A stretch of DNA of 11,441 nt from Peptococcaceae bacterium. GTDB taxonomy: Bacteria > Bacillota > DSM-12270 > Thermacetogeniales > Thermacetogeniaceae. Below are positions 5,999 to 11,441 of the stretch, piece after piece. Position 1 is the stretch's first letter. Each line of letters begins with the position of its first letter. Both the position numbers and the translations under genes were made by a program. The stretch is taken from NCBI GenBank assembly GCA_003160265.1, contig PLQY01000110.1, forward strand, positions 10,165 through 21,605. Reading direction: 5' to 3'. The notes beneath the pieces are model-generated. The model did no database searches, had not been told where the DNA came from, and saw nothing but the letters and a program-made list of their open reading frames with translations.

Positions 5999-7903
5999 TC
6001 AGTTATTTTTGAGATAAAGCGCCCGCTTATCCCCCAAGCGCCGGGTCTTCCTGGACTGATCGAAGAATTCCAGCAGTGGCAGACAGTAGCGCCGCGATGT
6101 GCCCAACAGGTCCCGGGCCTCGGCGACGGTAACCGTATCATTCCTGATCAGAAATTCCTGCAATAATTGCCAGGCCTGATCCACCGCCTCTTTCAAAAAG
6201 TAGAACTCCTCACCCACTTTGACCAAGCTCTCATGCTGCAGGTAATACTGAAACAGCTCCGGGTCTCCGAACAGTGAACGCAGTTCCTCTATGGCAGGCG
6301 GAGCGAAGGGCTGGACCTGCAGTGCGGCAATCACCCCTGCACAGGTCTCCTGCTGCCCTGGCGTCAGGTGTACGCCGAAGTCGGGCCTGGCCAAGGTCTG
6401 GCCGGTGAGCACCACTTTCCGGTCTGCTGCCCACTTGTCCAGCAGCGCCTGGTAAAGCCGGGGGGGGATGGCACTGAAGATCCGGGATCGCATCTCCTCC
6501 TTGGGGTAGCCGCTGCGTAGCGGGAACTGTTGATGGTGCTGCTGGAGCGCCGCCTCCACAGTCTGCTCCCAGGAGGCCATCAAGGCTGCGGTGACAGCGT
6601 GGGTCTCGCTCCCCAGGTGGTACAGGAAAAGGTCCCCGGCATCCCGCATCTCCTCTAAAAACCGCTGCGCCTCGTCGATGTTGAGACCGGCCTTGACGGA
6701 CAGGTCCCCGGGGGTTACGGGCCCACGCACCGTTTGCAGCTCCTCCCTCAAGCGTGCGAAAGGGCTGCCCGATAGCTTGCGCTCCAGCCGCTCCAGCACC
6801 TCGGCCCGGAAGCGCCGGTGCCGGAGGCCTCCCACCTCTACAATCTCACCGCCGCCCACAGTAGTGACCGGGGAGTATTGCCGGATCACGAACCGGTCGT
6901 GGACGGCGGCCACTACCGGTTCCTCCAGCTCGATCTGCACGAAGGCATCGGCCCCTGGCGTTAGTTCGTCATGGTCCAACAACCGCAGGCGACCCAGGGT
7001 CTCCTTGGCGCCCAGGTGAAACCGCACCCGCTGCCAGTTCTTCAGTGGCCGGGGGGCGCCCTTCAGGGCGTGAAGCCAGGTGGTCAGGCGATGAACCGGA
7101 GCGAAAGCCCCGGGGGTTACCAGAACCTCGCCCCGCTCCACCTCGCTTACCTCCACCCCGGCCAGGTTTACCGCCACCCGCTGACCGGCATGGGCCTCCT
7201 CGGTTTTTTTGCCGTGCACCTGCAGCGAGCGCACCCGTCCCTGAACCTCCGCAGGCATGATCGCCAGCACATCCCCGGCGTGGATACTGCCGCTGAACAG
7301 GGTCCCGGTCAGCACCGTGCCGAAACCGGTGATAGTGAAGACCCGATCGATGGGCAGGCGGGCGGAGCCGGTCCGGGGCTTGGGCTGCACCGAGGCGGCC
7401 ATCTGCATCAGGACCATCCGCAGTTGATCGAGGCCCTCCCCGGTGATCGAGGAGACAGGGACGATCGGGGCGCCGGCAAAGCGGGTGCCGGCCAGCAGGC
7501 CCCGCACCTCTTCCTGCACCATCTGCAGCCAGTCCTGGTCCACCAGGTCGGTCTTGGTGATGGCCACGATCCCTTTCTGCACATGCAGCAGGTCCAGGAT
7601 GTCCAGGTGCTCCCTGGTCTGGGGCATCACGCCCTCGTCCGCCGCCACCACGAATAGGGCCAGGTCCACACCGCCGGCGCCGGCCAGCATGTTCTTGATG
7701 AACCGCTCATGACCGGGGACGTCCACGATCCCGGCCACCACCCCGCTGTCCAGGTACAGGGGGGCAAACCCCAGCTCGATGGAGATCCCCCGCTCCTGCT
7801 CCTCCTTCAGGCGGTCCGTGTCCACGCCGGTCAAAGCCTTGACCAGTTGGGTCTTGCCGTGGTCCACGTGCCCGGCGGTACCGACGATGATGAAGGAGTC
7901 CAT
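5999..7903 (-). CDS. selB: Selenocysteine-specific translation elongation factor SelB
   Basis: A GTPase of 634 residues that carries Sec-tRNA(Sec) to the ribosome at UGA codons marked by a SECIS hairpin. The N-terminal EF-Tu-like G domain shows G1 [11 protein letters not shown] (8-18), the switch segment [12 protein letters not shown]3 DVPGHE (61-66) and G4 TKTD (116-119), which is the SelB form of NKxD. Beta-barrel domains follow ([12 protein letters not shown] at 191-202). The C-terminal third holds the winged-helix repeats that bind SECIS RNA, ending in [19 protein letters not shown] and [11 protein letters not shown]. The start is ATG at 7903, with AGAGGTGAT (7908-7916) as an excellent ribosome site that contains the selA stop. 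A GTG at 7912 would add three residues but has little room for such a site. The gene is coupled to selA. Confidence 0.97.
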   Translation of the reverse strand: MDSFIIVGTAGHVDHGKTQLVKALTGVDTDRLKEEQERGISIELGFAPLYLDSGVVAGIVDVPGHERFIKNMLAGAGGVDLALFVVAADEGVMPQTREHLDILDLLHVQKGIVAITKTDLVDQDWLQMVQEEVRGLLAGTRFAGAPIVPVSSITGEGLDQLRMVLMQMAASVQPKPRTGSARLPIDRVFTITGFGTVLTGTLFSGSIHAGDVLAIMPAEVQGRVRSLQVHGKKTEEAHAGQRVAVNLAGVEVSEVERGEVLVTPGAFAPVHRLTTWLHALKGAPRPLKNWQRVRFHLGAKETLGRLRLLDHDELTPGADAFVQIELEEPVVAAVHDRFVIRQYSPVTTVGGGEIVEVGGLRHRRFRAEVLERLERKLSGSPFARLREELQTVRGPVTPGDLSVKAGLNIDEAQRFLEEMRDAGDLFLYHLGSETHAVTAALMASWEQTVEAALQQHHQQFPLRSGYPKEEMRSRIFSAIPPRLYQALLDKWAADRKVVLTGQTLARPDFGVHLTPGQQETCAGVIAALQVQPFAPPAIEELRSLFGDPELFQYYLQHESLVKVGEEFYFLKEAVDQAWQLLQEFLIRNDTVTVAEARDLLGTSRRYCLPLLEFFDQSRKTRRLGDKRALYLKNN

Positions 7904-7907
7904 CTTA

Positions 7908-7916
7908 ATCACCTCT
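7908..7916 (-). promoter_or_regulatory. selB ribosome binding site overlapping the selA stop codon
   Basis: AGAGGTGAT on the minus strand matches the 16S anti-Shine-Dalgarno complement closely and lies 4 nt before ATG 7903. The selA TGA stop (7909-7911) lies inside it, so ribosomes finishing selA would reinitiate directly on selB. Confidence 0.75.
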
Positions 7917-9309
7917 CCCCGCCGTCGGACAGGGCAGCGGCCACCGCCTCCACCAGCAGTTCGGCCTCGCCAACCTGGAGGGTGCGGGGGTCGAGCAACA
8001 CGCAGTCCTCCTGGATATGCACCAGCACCGGGGGGTCGCCGCGGCGCAGGCGTTCCGCCAGGCTGGCGGCGCTAAGGCGTGCCGGGCGCAATTCCACCAG
8101 GGTGGTCGGCAGTTCCTCCAGGGGCAGGGCGCCTCCCCCCACCCTCGAACCCCCCTTGCGCACGGCGATGGCGCACTCGGCGCCCAGGCACCCTGCCAAT
8201 TGCTTTTGCAGGTCCACAGCCTGCTGTTGCAGCCTGTCCGGTGTGACGGTGAGCATCTGCAGCACCGGCAGGGTTTGCTCCGCCTCTTCCTGCACATAGG
8301 CCTGCAGAGTGGCCTCCAGGGCCGCCAGGGTGAACTTGTCGACCCGCAACGCCCGCAGCAACTGGTTCTCCTTCAAGGTGCGCAGCAGTCCGGCGCGCCC
8401 CAGGATCAGTCCTGCCTGCGGCCCGCCCAGGAGCTTGTCCCCACTGAAGGTGACAATATCCACCCCTGCCGCCAGGCTGGCCTGGACCGTAGGTTCAGGC
8501 CCCACCCCGTACCGGCTCAGATCCACCAGTGCCCCGCTGCCCAGGTCTTCAACCACTATTACCTTGTGCCTGGCAGCCAGGCCCACCAATTCATCGTCGG
8601 CGACCTGGCATGTAAAGCCCATGATCCGGTAATTGCTGGGGTGCACCTTCAGGAGCATGGCGGTCTCAGAGCCGATCGCCCGCTCATAGTCCCAGAGGTG
8701 GGTCTTGTTGGTGGTGCCCACCTCTTTCAGGATCGCCCCGCTTCGAGCCAACACCTCCGGAATCCGGAACGACCCCCCGATCTCCACCAGTTCGCCCCGG
8801 GAAACCACCACCTCCCGGCCGCGGGCCAGGGAATCGAGCACCAGCAGCACCGCCGCGGCGTTGTTGTTCACCACCAGGGCGGCCTCGGCCCCGGTCAAGG
8901 TGGTCAACAGCCGCTCCACGTGGTCGTAGCGGGAGCCCCGCTTGCCTTCTTCCAAATTGAACTCCAGGTTGCAGTAGCTCCGGGCCACCCGCTCGATGGC
9001 AGCACAGGCCTCGACGCTCAAGGGAGCACGGCCCAGGTTGGTGTGTAGCACCACTCCGGTAGCGTTGATCACCGGTCGCAGGTTCGGACGCAGCCTGGCC
9101 TCCACCCACTGCCGGACCTCCCGCGCCAGTCCATCGAGATCCGGAGGAGTCTCTCCCTGCTCCAGGATCGCCCGGCGCCAGGCGGCCAGCACCTGGCGCA
9201 CCGCCGCGGTCAGCAACCCCGCCGGATAGGGCCGCTCCCTCCCGGCAGCGGCCTTTTTAACCAGTTCGTGGACGGCCGGCAACTGGCGCACCGGCCCGAC
9301 CTTGGCCAT
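7909..9309 (-). CDS. selA: L-seryl-tRNA(Sec) selenium transferase (selenocysteine synthase) SelA
   Basis: A PLP-dependent enzyme of 466 residues that converts seryl-tRNA(Sec) to selenocysteyl-tRNA(Sec) using selenophosphate. An N-terminal tRNA-binding region ([12 protein letters not shown], 8-19) precedes the fold-type I core. Family motifs include [18 protein letters not shown] (81-98), VVNNNAAAV (146-154), [17 protein letters not shown] (170-186), VGTTNKTH (197-204), [10 protein letters not shown] (223-232) and [12 protein letters not shown] (289-300). Lys292 of the last motif is the expected PLP-binding lysine. Length is normal. The start is ATG at 9309, with GGGAGGAGGGG (9315-9325) about 7 nt upstream. 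The frame stays open to 9465, but that extension crosses hairpins and has no family resemblance. The gene is coupled to selB. selC and selD must lie elsewhere. Confidence 0.97.
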   Translation of the reverse strand: MAKVGPVRQLPAVHELVKKAAAGRERPYPAGLLTAAVRQVLAAWRRAILEQGETPPDLDGLAREVRQWVEARLRPNLRPVINATGVVLHTNLGRAPLSVEACAAIERVARSYCNLEFNLEEGKRGSRYDHVERLLTTLTGAEAALVVNNNAAAVLLVLDSLARGREVVVSRGELVEIGGSFRIPEVLARSGAILKEVGTTNKTHLWDYERAIGSETAMLLKVHPSNYRIMGFTCQVADDELVGLAARHKVIVVEDLGSGALVDLSRYGVGPEPTVQASLAAGVDIVTFSGDKLLGGPQAGLILGRAGLLRTLKENQLLRALRVDKFTLAALEATLQAYVQEEAEQTLPVLQMLTVTPDRLQQQAVDLQKQLAGCLGAECAIAVRKGGSRVGGGALPLEELPTTLVELRPARLSAASLAERLRRGDPPVLVHIQEDCVLLDPRTLQVGEAELLVEAVAAALSDGGER

Positions 9310-9549
9310 AGTCACCCCTCCTCCCGATGCAACCCCCACCGCACCATTACGGCGCCACCCTGGCGCCCCTGGACAACGTCGGCAAGCCACACCAGGTGTT
9401 CCGATGTTCTCGCTTACAATATGGGTTCGCAAAAATTGCCTTTGGCAATTTTCCCCCATTTTCATGATTCAATTCCACATCACGGAAGCAAATCCTTTTT
9501 GCCGGGGTTCTGGGCATCCGCTCAACTCAGGTTCGAACCTCGAGCTTGG
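9310..9549 (-). promoter_or_regulatory. selA leader and ykvI-selA intergenic region with several hairpins
   Basis: This 240-nt gap holds the selA ribosome site and several inverted repeats: GGCGCCA-GGG-TGGCGCC at 9351-9367 (perfect 7-bp stem), ACACC-A-GGTGT at 9389-9399, copy B of the 27-nt hairpin repeat at 9432-9458, and the palindrome AGGTTCGAACCT at 9529-9540 just past the ykvI-like stop. No clear promoter hexamers were found. The first hairpin lies about 40 nt upstream of the selA start and could be a regulatory target. Confidence 0.5.
9432..9458. repeat. Copy B of the 27-nt hairpin repeat, upstream of selA
   Basis: A 9-bp perfect stem AAAATTGCC (9432-9440) with GGCAATTTT (9444-9452) around a TTT loop, followed by CCCCCA. 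It matches the element at 1046-1072 apart from the loop and one or two stem-edge bases. On the minus strand the stem ends in a T-run (GGCAATTTTTGC), so it might terminate transcription from the upstream ykvI-like gene. The stem is AT-rich, so this is uncertain. Confidence 0.5.
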
Positions 9550-10602
9550 CTACCGGGAAAGGCGCAGGCCAATTGTCCTGGCAATCTGAACAGCCAGGAG
9601 CAGCACGCCGACACCGCCGAACAGCGGGTAGATCAGGCGCACCAGGGAAGAGAACTGGAAGCGGGCGAGGACCAGGGACAGGACGAGGACCAGGATGAGG
9701 GCGGGATGATAGGCCAGGCGTCCCCGAAGCCTGGTAGACACCCCGTAGCAGCTCACCACCGCGCTGCTGAGGATGGCCGCCCACAGGACGGTAAAGTATG
9801 CCCACTGCAGGCTGGGGTGCGCCATTCCGGCCACCACCAGCATCGGCACTTCCCAGGCCGCCACCTGGCTGCGAAAGGGAAGCAGGATCTGAAAGATCAG
9901 CAGCGCAAAGACCCCCAATCCGAGCCCCCCCAGCAGATTGCCCGCCAGGCACTCCCTGGCCGTAGCCCGCTCACTCAGGGGCACCAGCACCACCATCGCC
10001 TCCAGCATGTTGAAACCTGCATAGAACAGAGTCGCCCCGATCCAGTGGGGAAAGATCGGTACTCCCGGGCTCATTCCGGCCTGCGGGATCAGACCTCCCA
10101 TGCCCCGGGTCAGGAAGAAAACCGCCAGGCAGACCAGGAACTTTAACGGCACCAGGAGGACGTTGAAGGAGACCAGGGATTCCAGGCCGCCCCAGAGCAC
10201 CGCCACAACTACCACACCGGTGAGGATGCCGCCACAGCCCGTGGGCAGGCCAAGGTGCCCGGAAAACAAGGCATTGGCTGCGGATAGCATGATAAAGACC
10301 GAACAGAACAGATACAGGCTGATCAGCACATCGACGCAAACCGCCCCCATGCCTCCCACCAGGAAATGCAGATAATCGGCATAGGATGCCAGGCGCCGGC
10401 GGTTGCAATACCCACCCAGCCACATTCCCCAGAGAGCGAACAACAGACCGGAGCAGATGACCCCATACCTGCCGGCAACTCCGTAGCCTAGAAAAAACTG
10501 GCTCAGTTCCTGACCGGAGGCAAAACCGGCGCCGACTATCGACCCGATAAAGGTTGCCGCAATTTTCCAGGCCAAACCCTTCTCCCCGCGGGCCACACCC
10601 AT
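9550..10602 (-). CDS. YkvI-family multispanning membrane protein, putative transporter
   Basis: An integral membrane protein of 350 residues with about ten hydrophobic segments. The first carries the conserved Gly-rich motif GSIVGAGFASGQE (20-32), which resembles the broken first helix of amino-acid-transporter (APC/LeuT-like) folds. Another conserved stretch, YAGFNMLEAMVVLVPL, is at 194-209. This matches the YkvI family of spore-forming Firmicutes, whose substrate is to my knowledge not established. The start is uncertain: ATG at 10602 is used. GTG at 10605, a GTG two codons downstream of the ATG, or a TTG at residue 10 after GGGGAGAAGG are alternatives. The gene reads away from the yyaC-like gene, and selA follows after 240 nt. 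No functional link to selenium is visible. Confidence 0.8.
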   Translation of the reverse strand: MGVARGEKGLAWKIAATFIGSIVGAGFASGQELSQFFLGYGVAGRYGVICSGLLFALWGMWLGGYCNRRRLASYADYLHFLVGGMGAVCVDVLISLYLFCSVFIMLSAANALFSGHLGLPTGCGGILTGVVVVAVLWGGLESLVSFNVLLVPLKFLVCLAVFFLTRGMGGLIPQAGMSPGVPIFPHWIGATLFYAGFNMLEAMVVLVPLSERATARECLAGNLLGGLGLGVFALLIFQILLPFRSQVAAWEVPMLVVAGMAHPSLQWAYFTVLWAAILSSAVVSCYGVSTRLRGRLAYHPALILVLVLSLVLARFQFSSLVRLIYPLFGGVGVLLLAVQIARTIGLRLSR

Positions 10603-10605
10603 CAC

Positions 10606-10737
10606 CCCCCGTCCCTTTAAAAACTATGTGGAAACAGGGTTGCCAATGTATAAAAACAGTAGTTTTGCCATAATACTTTAGAGTAGTTATCCCAGGGGGA
10701 TAGTGCCCGGCACAGTGGACGATAGGAGGAATTGCCG
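10606..10737. promoter_or_regulatory. Divergent promoter region between the ykvI-like and yyaC-like genes
   Basis: This AT-rich spacer should hold promoters for both divergent genes. Toward yyaC, GTATA (10648-10652) and CATAATA (10669-10675) are 16 nt apart and match the forms GHATR and CATNHTA that I recall for the forespore factor sigma-G, with the -35 half also fitting sigma-F. The spacing is a little short. Toward ykvI, TTGGCA (reverse complement of 10640-10645) resembles a vegetative -35, but no good -10 follows. AAAAC-AGTA-GTTTT at 10653-10666 is a short inverted repeat. Confidence 0.4.
10724..10730 (+). promoter_or_regulatory. Ribosome binding site of the yyaC-like gene
   Basis: AGGAGGA lies 7 nt before the GTG at 10738. 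It decides the start, since no ATG lies near the beginning of this frame. Confidence 0.8.
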
Positions 10738-11441
10738 GTGAGCAATGATCAGGCAGCCTTCAGGGCAGAGGATCGGAGACACAACCCCATTAGAGGTACG
10801 GGCACACACCCCGCGCCCAGAGTGCGCCCGGGGAATGCCCCCGATGGAAGGCCTCCGATCATCGATGAGCCACAGGACCTGCGGGTTAGCGTGCATGACA
10901 GCAATGCCGCCCAGCAGATCGGCTCTTTTTTGGGGCACCTGTTGCAGGACCTCGATCCGGGGCAAATCCGGCCGCTGGTGCTGGTCGCTATCGGCACCGA
11001 CCGTCTCACCGGGGACAGCCTCGGGCCACTGGTGGGCAGCCGCGCCCGGGAGTTGGCGCCGGAGCTGCCGATCTACGGCACCCTAGACGAGCCGGTGCAT
11101 GCCGTCAACCTGGCCGCTACCCTCAAGGAGATCGACCAGGCATACCGGGAGCCGCTGATAGTGGCGGTGGACGCCTGCCTCGGCCAGGCCTGGAACGTGG
11201 GCACCGTCTCGATCGGCCGCGGGCCGCTGCACCCTGGTGCCGGGGTCCACAAAGACCTTCCCCAGGTGGGCGAGGTCTTTATCTCGGGGGTGGTCAATGT
11301 CGGCGGCTTCATGGAGTTCCTGGTGCTGCAGAACACCCGTCTCTTCCTGGTAATGCAACTCGCCGACTGCATCGCCCGCGCCCTGGTGTCAGTCTGCACC
11401 GTCTGGCTGCAGCGATGCGCTTCCGCCGCCGCTTCTGACGG
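10738..11441 (+). CDS. yyaC: YyaC-like spore protein (DUF1256, germination-protease-like fold), 3' truncated by the window
   Basis: The first 234 codons of a gene that runs off the right edge. The DUF1256 domain starts at about residue 55 and shows the family motifs GTDRLTGDSLGP (86-97), YGTLDEPVHAVNL (113-125), DACLG (146-150) and EVFISGVVNVGGFMEFLVLQ (179-198). These proteins have a fold related to the spore germination protease Gpr and the hydrogenase maturation protease HybD. B. subtilis YyaC is a sporulation protein of uncertain activity. The GTG start has a strong Shine-Dalgarno. Residues 1-50 are rich in Arg, Pro and Asp, have no recognisable fold and look longer than usual. The gene is divergent from the ykvI-like gene behind a possible forespore promoter. 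The frame is intact to the edge, and the domain looks nearly complete. Confidence 0.9.
   Translation, partial: MSNDQAAFRAEDRRHNPIRGTGTHPAPRVRPGNAPDGRPPIIDEPQDLRVSVHDSNAAQQIGSFLGHLLQDLDPGQIRPLVLVAIGTDRLTGDSLGPLVGSRARELAPELPIYGTLDEPVHAVNLAATLKEIDQAYREPLIVAVDACLGQAWNVGTVSIGRGPLHPGAGVHKDLPQVGEVFISGVVNVGGFMEFLVLQNTRLFLVMQLADCIARALVSVCTVWLQRCASAAASD

Noticed and set aside
8017..9048. Long plus-strand open frame opposite selA (343 codons)
   Set aside because: selA on the other strand has all catalytic motifs. This frame is a Gln/His/Pro-rich shadow without recognisable domains.
9310..9465. In-frame N-terminal extension of selA to 9465
   Set aside because: The extra residues do not resemble SelA and cross two hairpins. 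The start at 9309 has an ideal ribosome site and gives the normal length.
9520..9549. Possible selC tRNA 3' half, suggested by GGTTCGAACC next to the selenocysteine genes
   Set aside because: The string is a self-complementary palindrome. No matching acceptor, D or long variable arm can be built around it on either strand, and the flank is the coding end of the ykvI-like gene.

Overview
The window looks like chromosomal DNA of an endospore-forming, selenocysteine-using anaerobe of the Clostridia, possibly a Peptococcaceae, Desulfotomaculum or Moorella-type lineage. This rests on inference. The sequence is fairly GC-rich, Shine-Dalgarno sites are strong (AGGAGG type), GTG starts are frequent, a YyaC-family spore gene sits at the right edge, and SelA and SelB are Gram-positive-like. 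Seven of the nine complete genes and one partial gene belong to well-known families. No phage, CRISPR array or complete insertion sequence is visible.

Layout, left to right. Positions 1-263 hold no recognised gene but have nested inverted repeats and an AT-richer stretch. The genes from 264 to 5645 are all on the minus strand and form a branched-chain amino-acid type ABC importer operon. Transcription runs livK (binding lipoprotein), a stem-loop, livH and livM (permeases), livG and livF (ATPases), then, after a 147-nt gap, an AcuB-like CBS-CBS-ACT protein. The importer would bring in leucine, isoleucine or valine, or a related substrate. The last gene combines an adenine-nucleotide-binding type module with an amino-acid-binding type module and may sense what the importer delivers.

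The 350 nt at 5649-5998 separate livK from the selenocysteine genes. They contain no convincing ORF but can fold extensively as a leader RNA of livK. Then, still on the minus strand, come selB (5999-7903) and selA (7909-9309), which are translationally coupled. SelA converts Ser-tRNA(Sec) to Sec-tRNA(Sec), and SelB carries it to the ribosome at SECIS-marked UGA codons. selC and selD are not in the window. The selA leader contains a perfect 7-bp hairpin near the start codon.

A YkvI-family multispanning membrane protein (9550-10602, minus) lies upstream of selA. It is divergent from a yyaC-like gene (10738 to the right edge, plus) that is cut by the window end. The 132 to 135 nt between them contain a sequence resembling a forespore (sigma-F/sigma-G type) promoter pointing at yyaC.

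The protein-coding content is mostly ordinary. The features deserving a second look are non-coding: the fold at 13-82, a heptamer-repeat tract at 929-1046, a 27-nt hairpin repeat found twice about 8.4 kb apart, the structured livK leader, and the selA leader hairpin. I found no clear evidence of a new multi-gene system.
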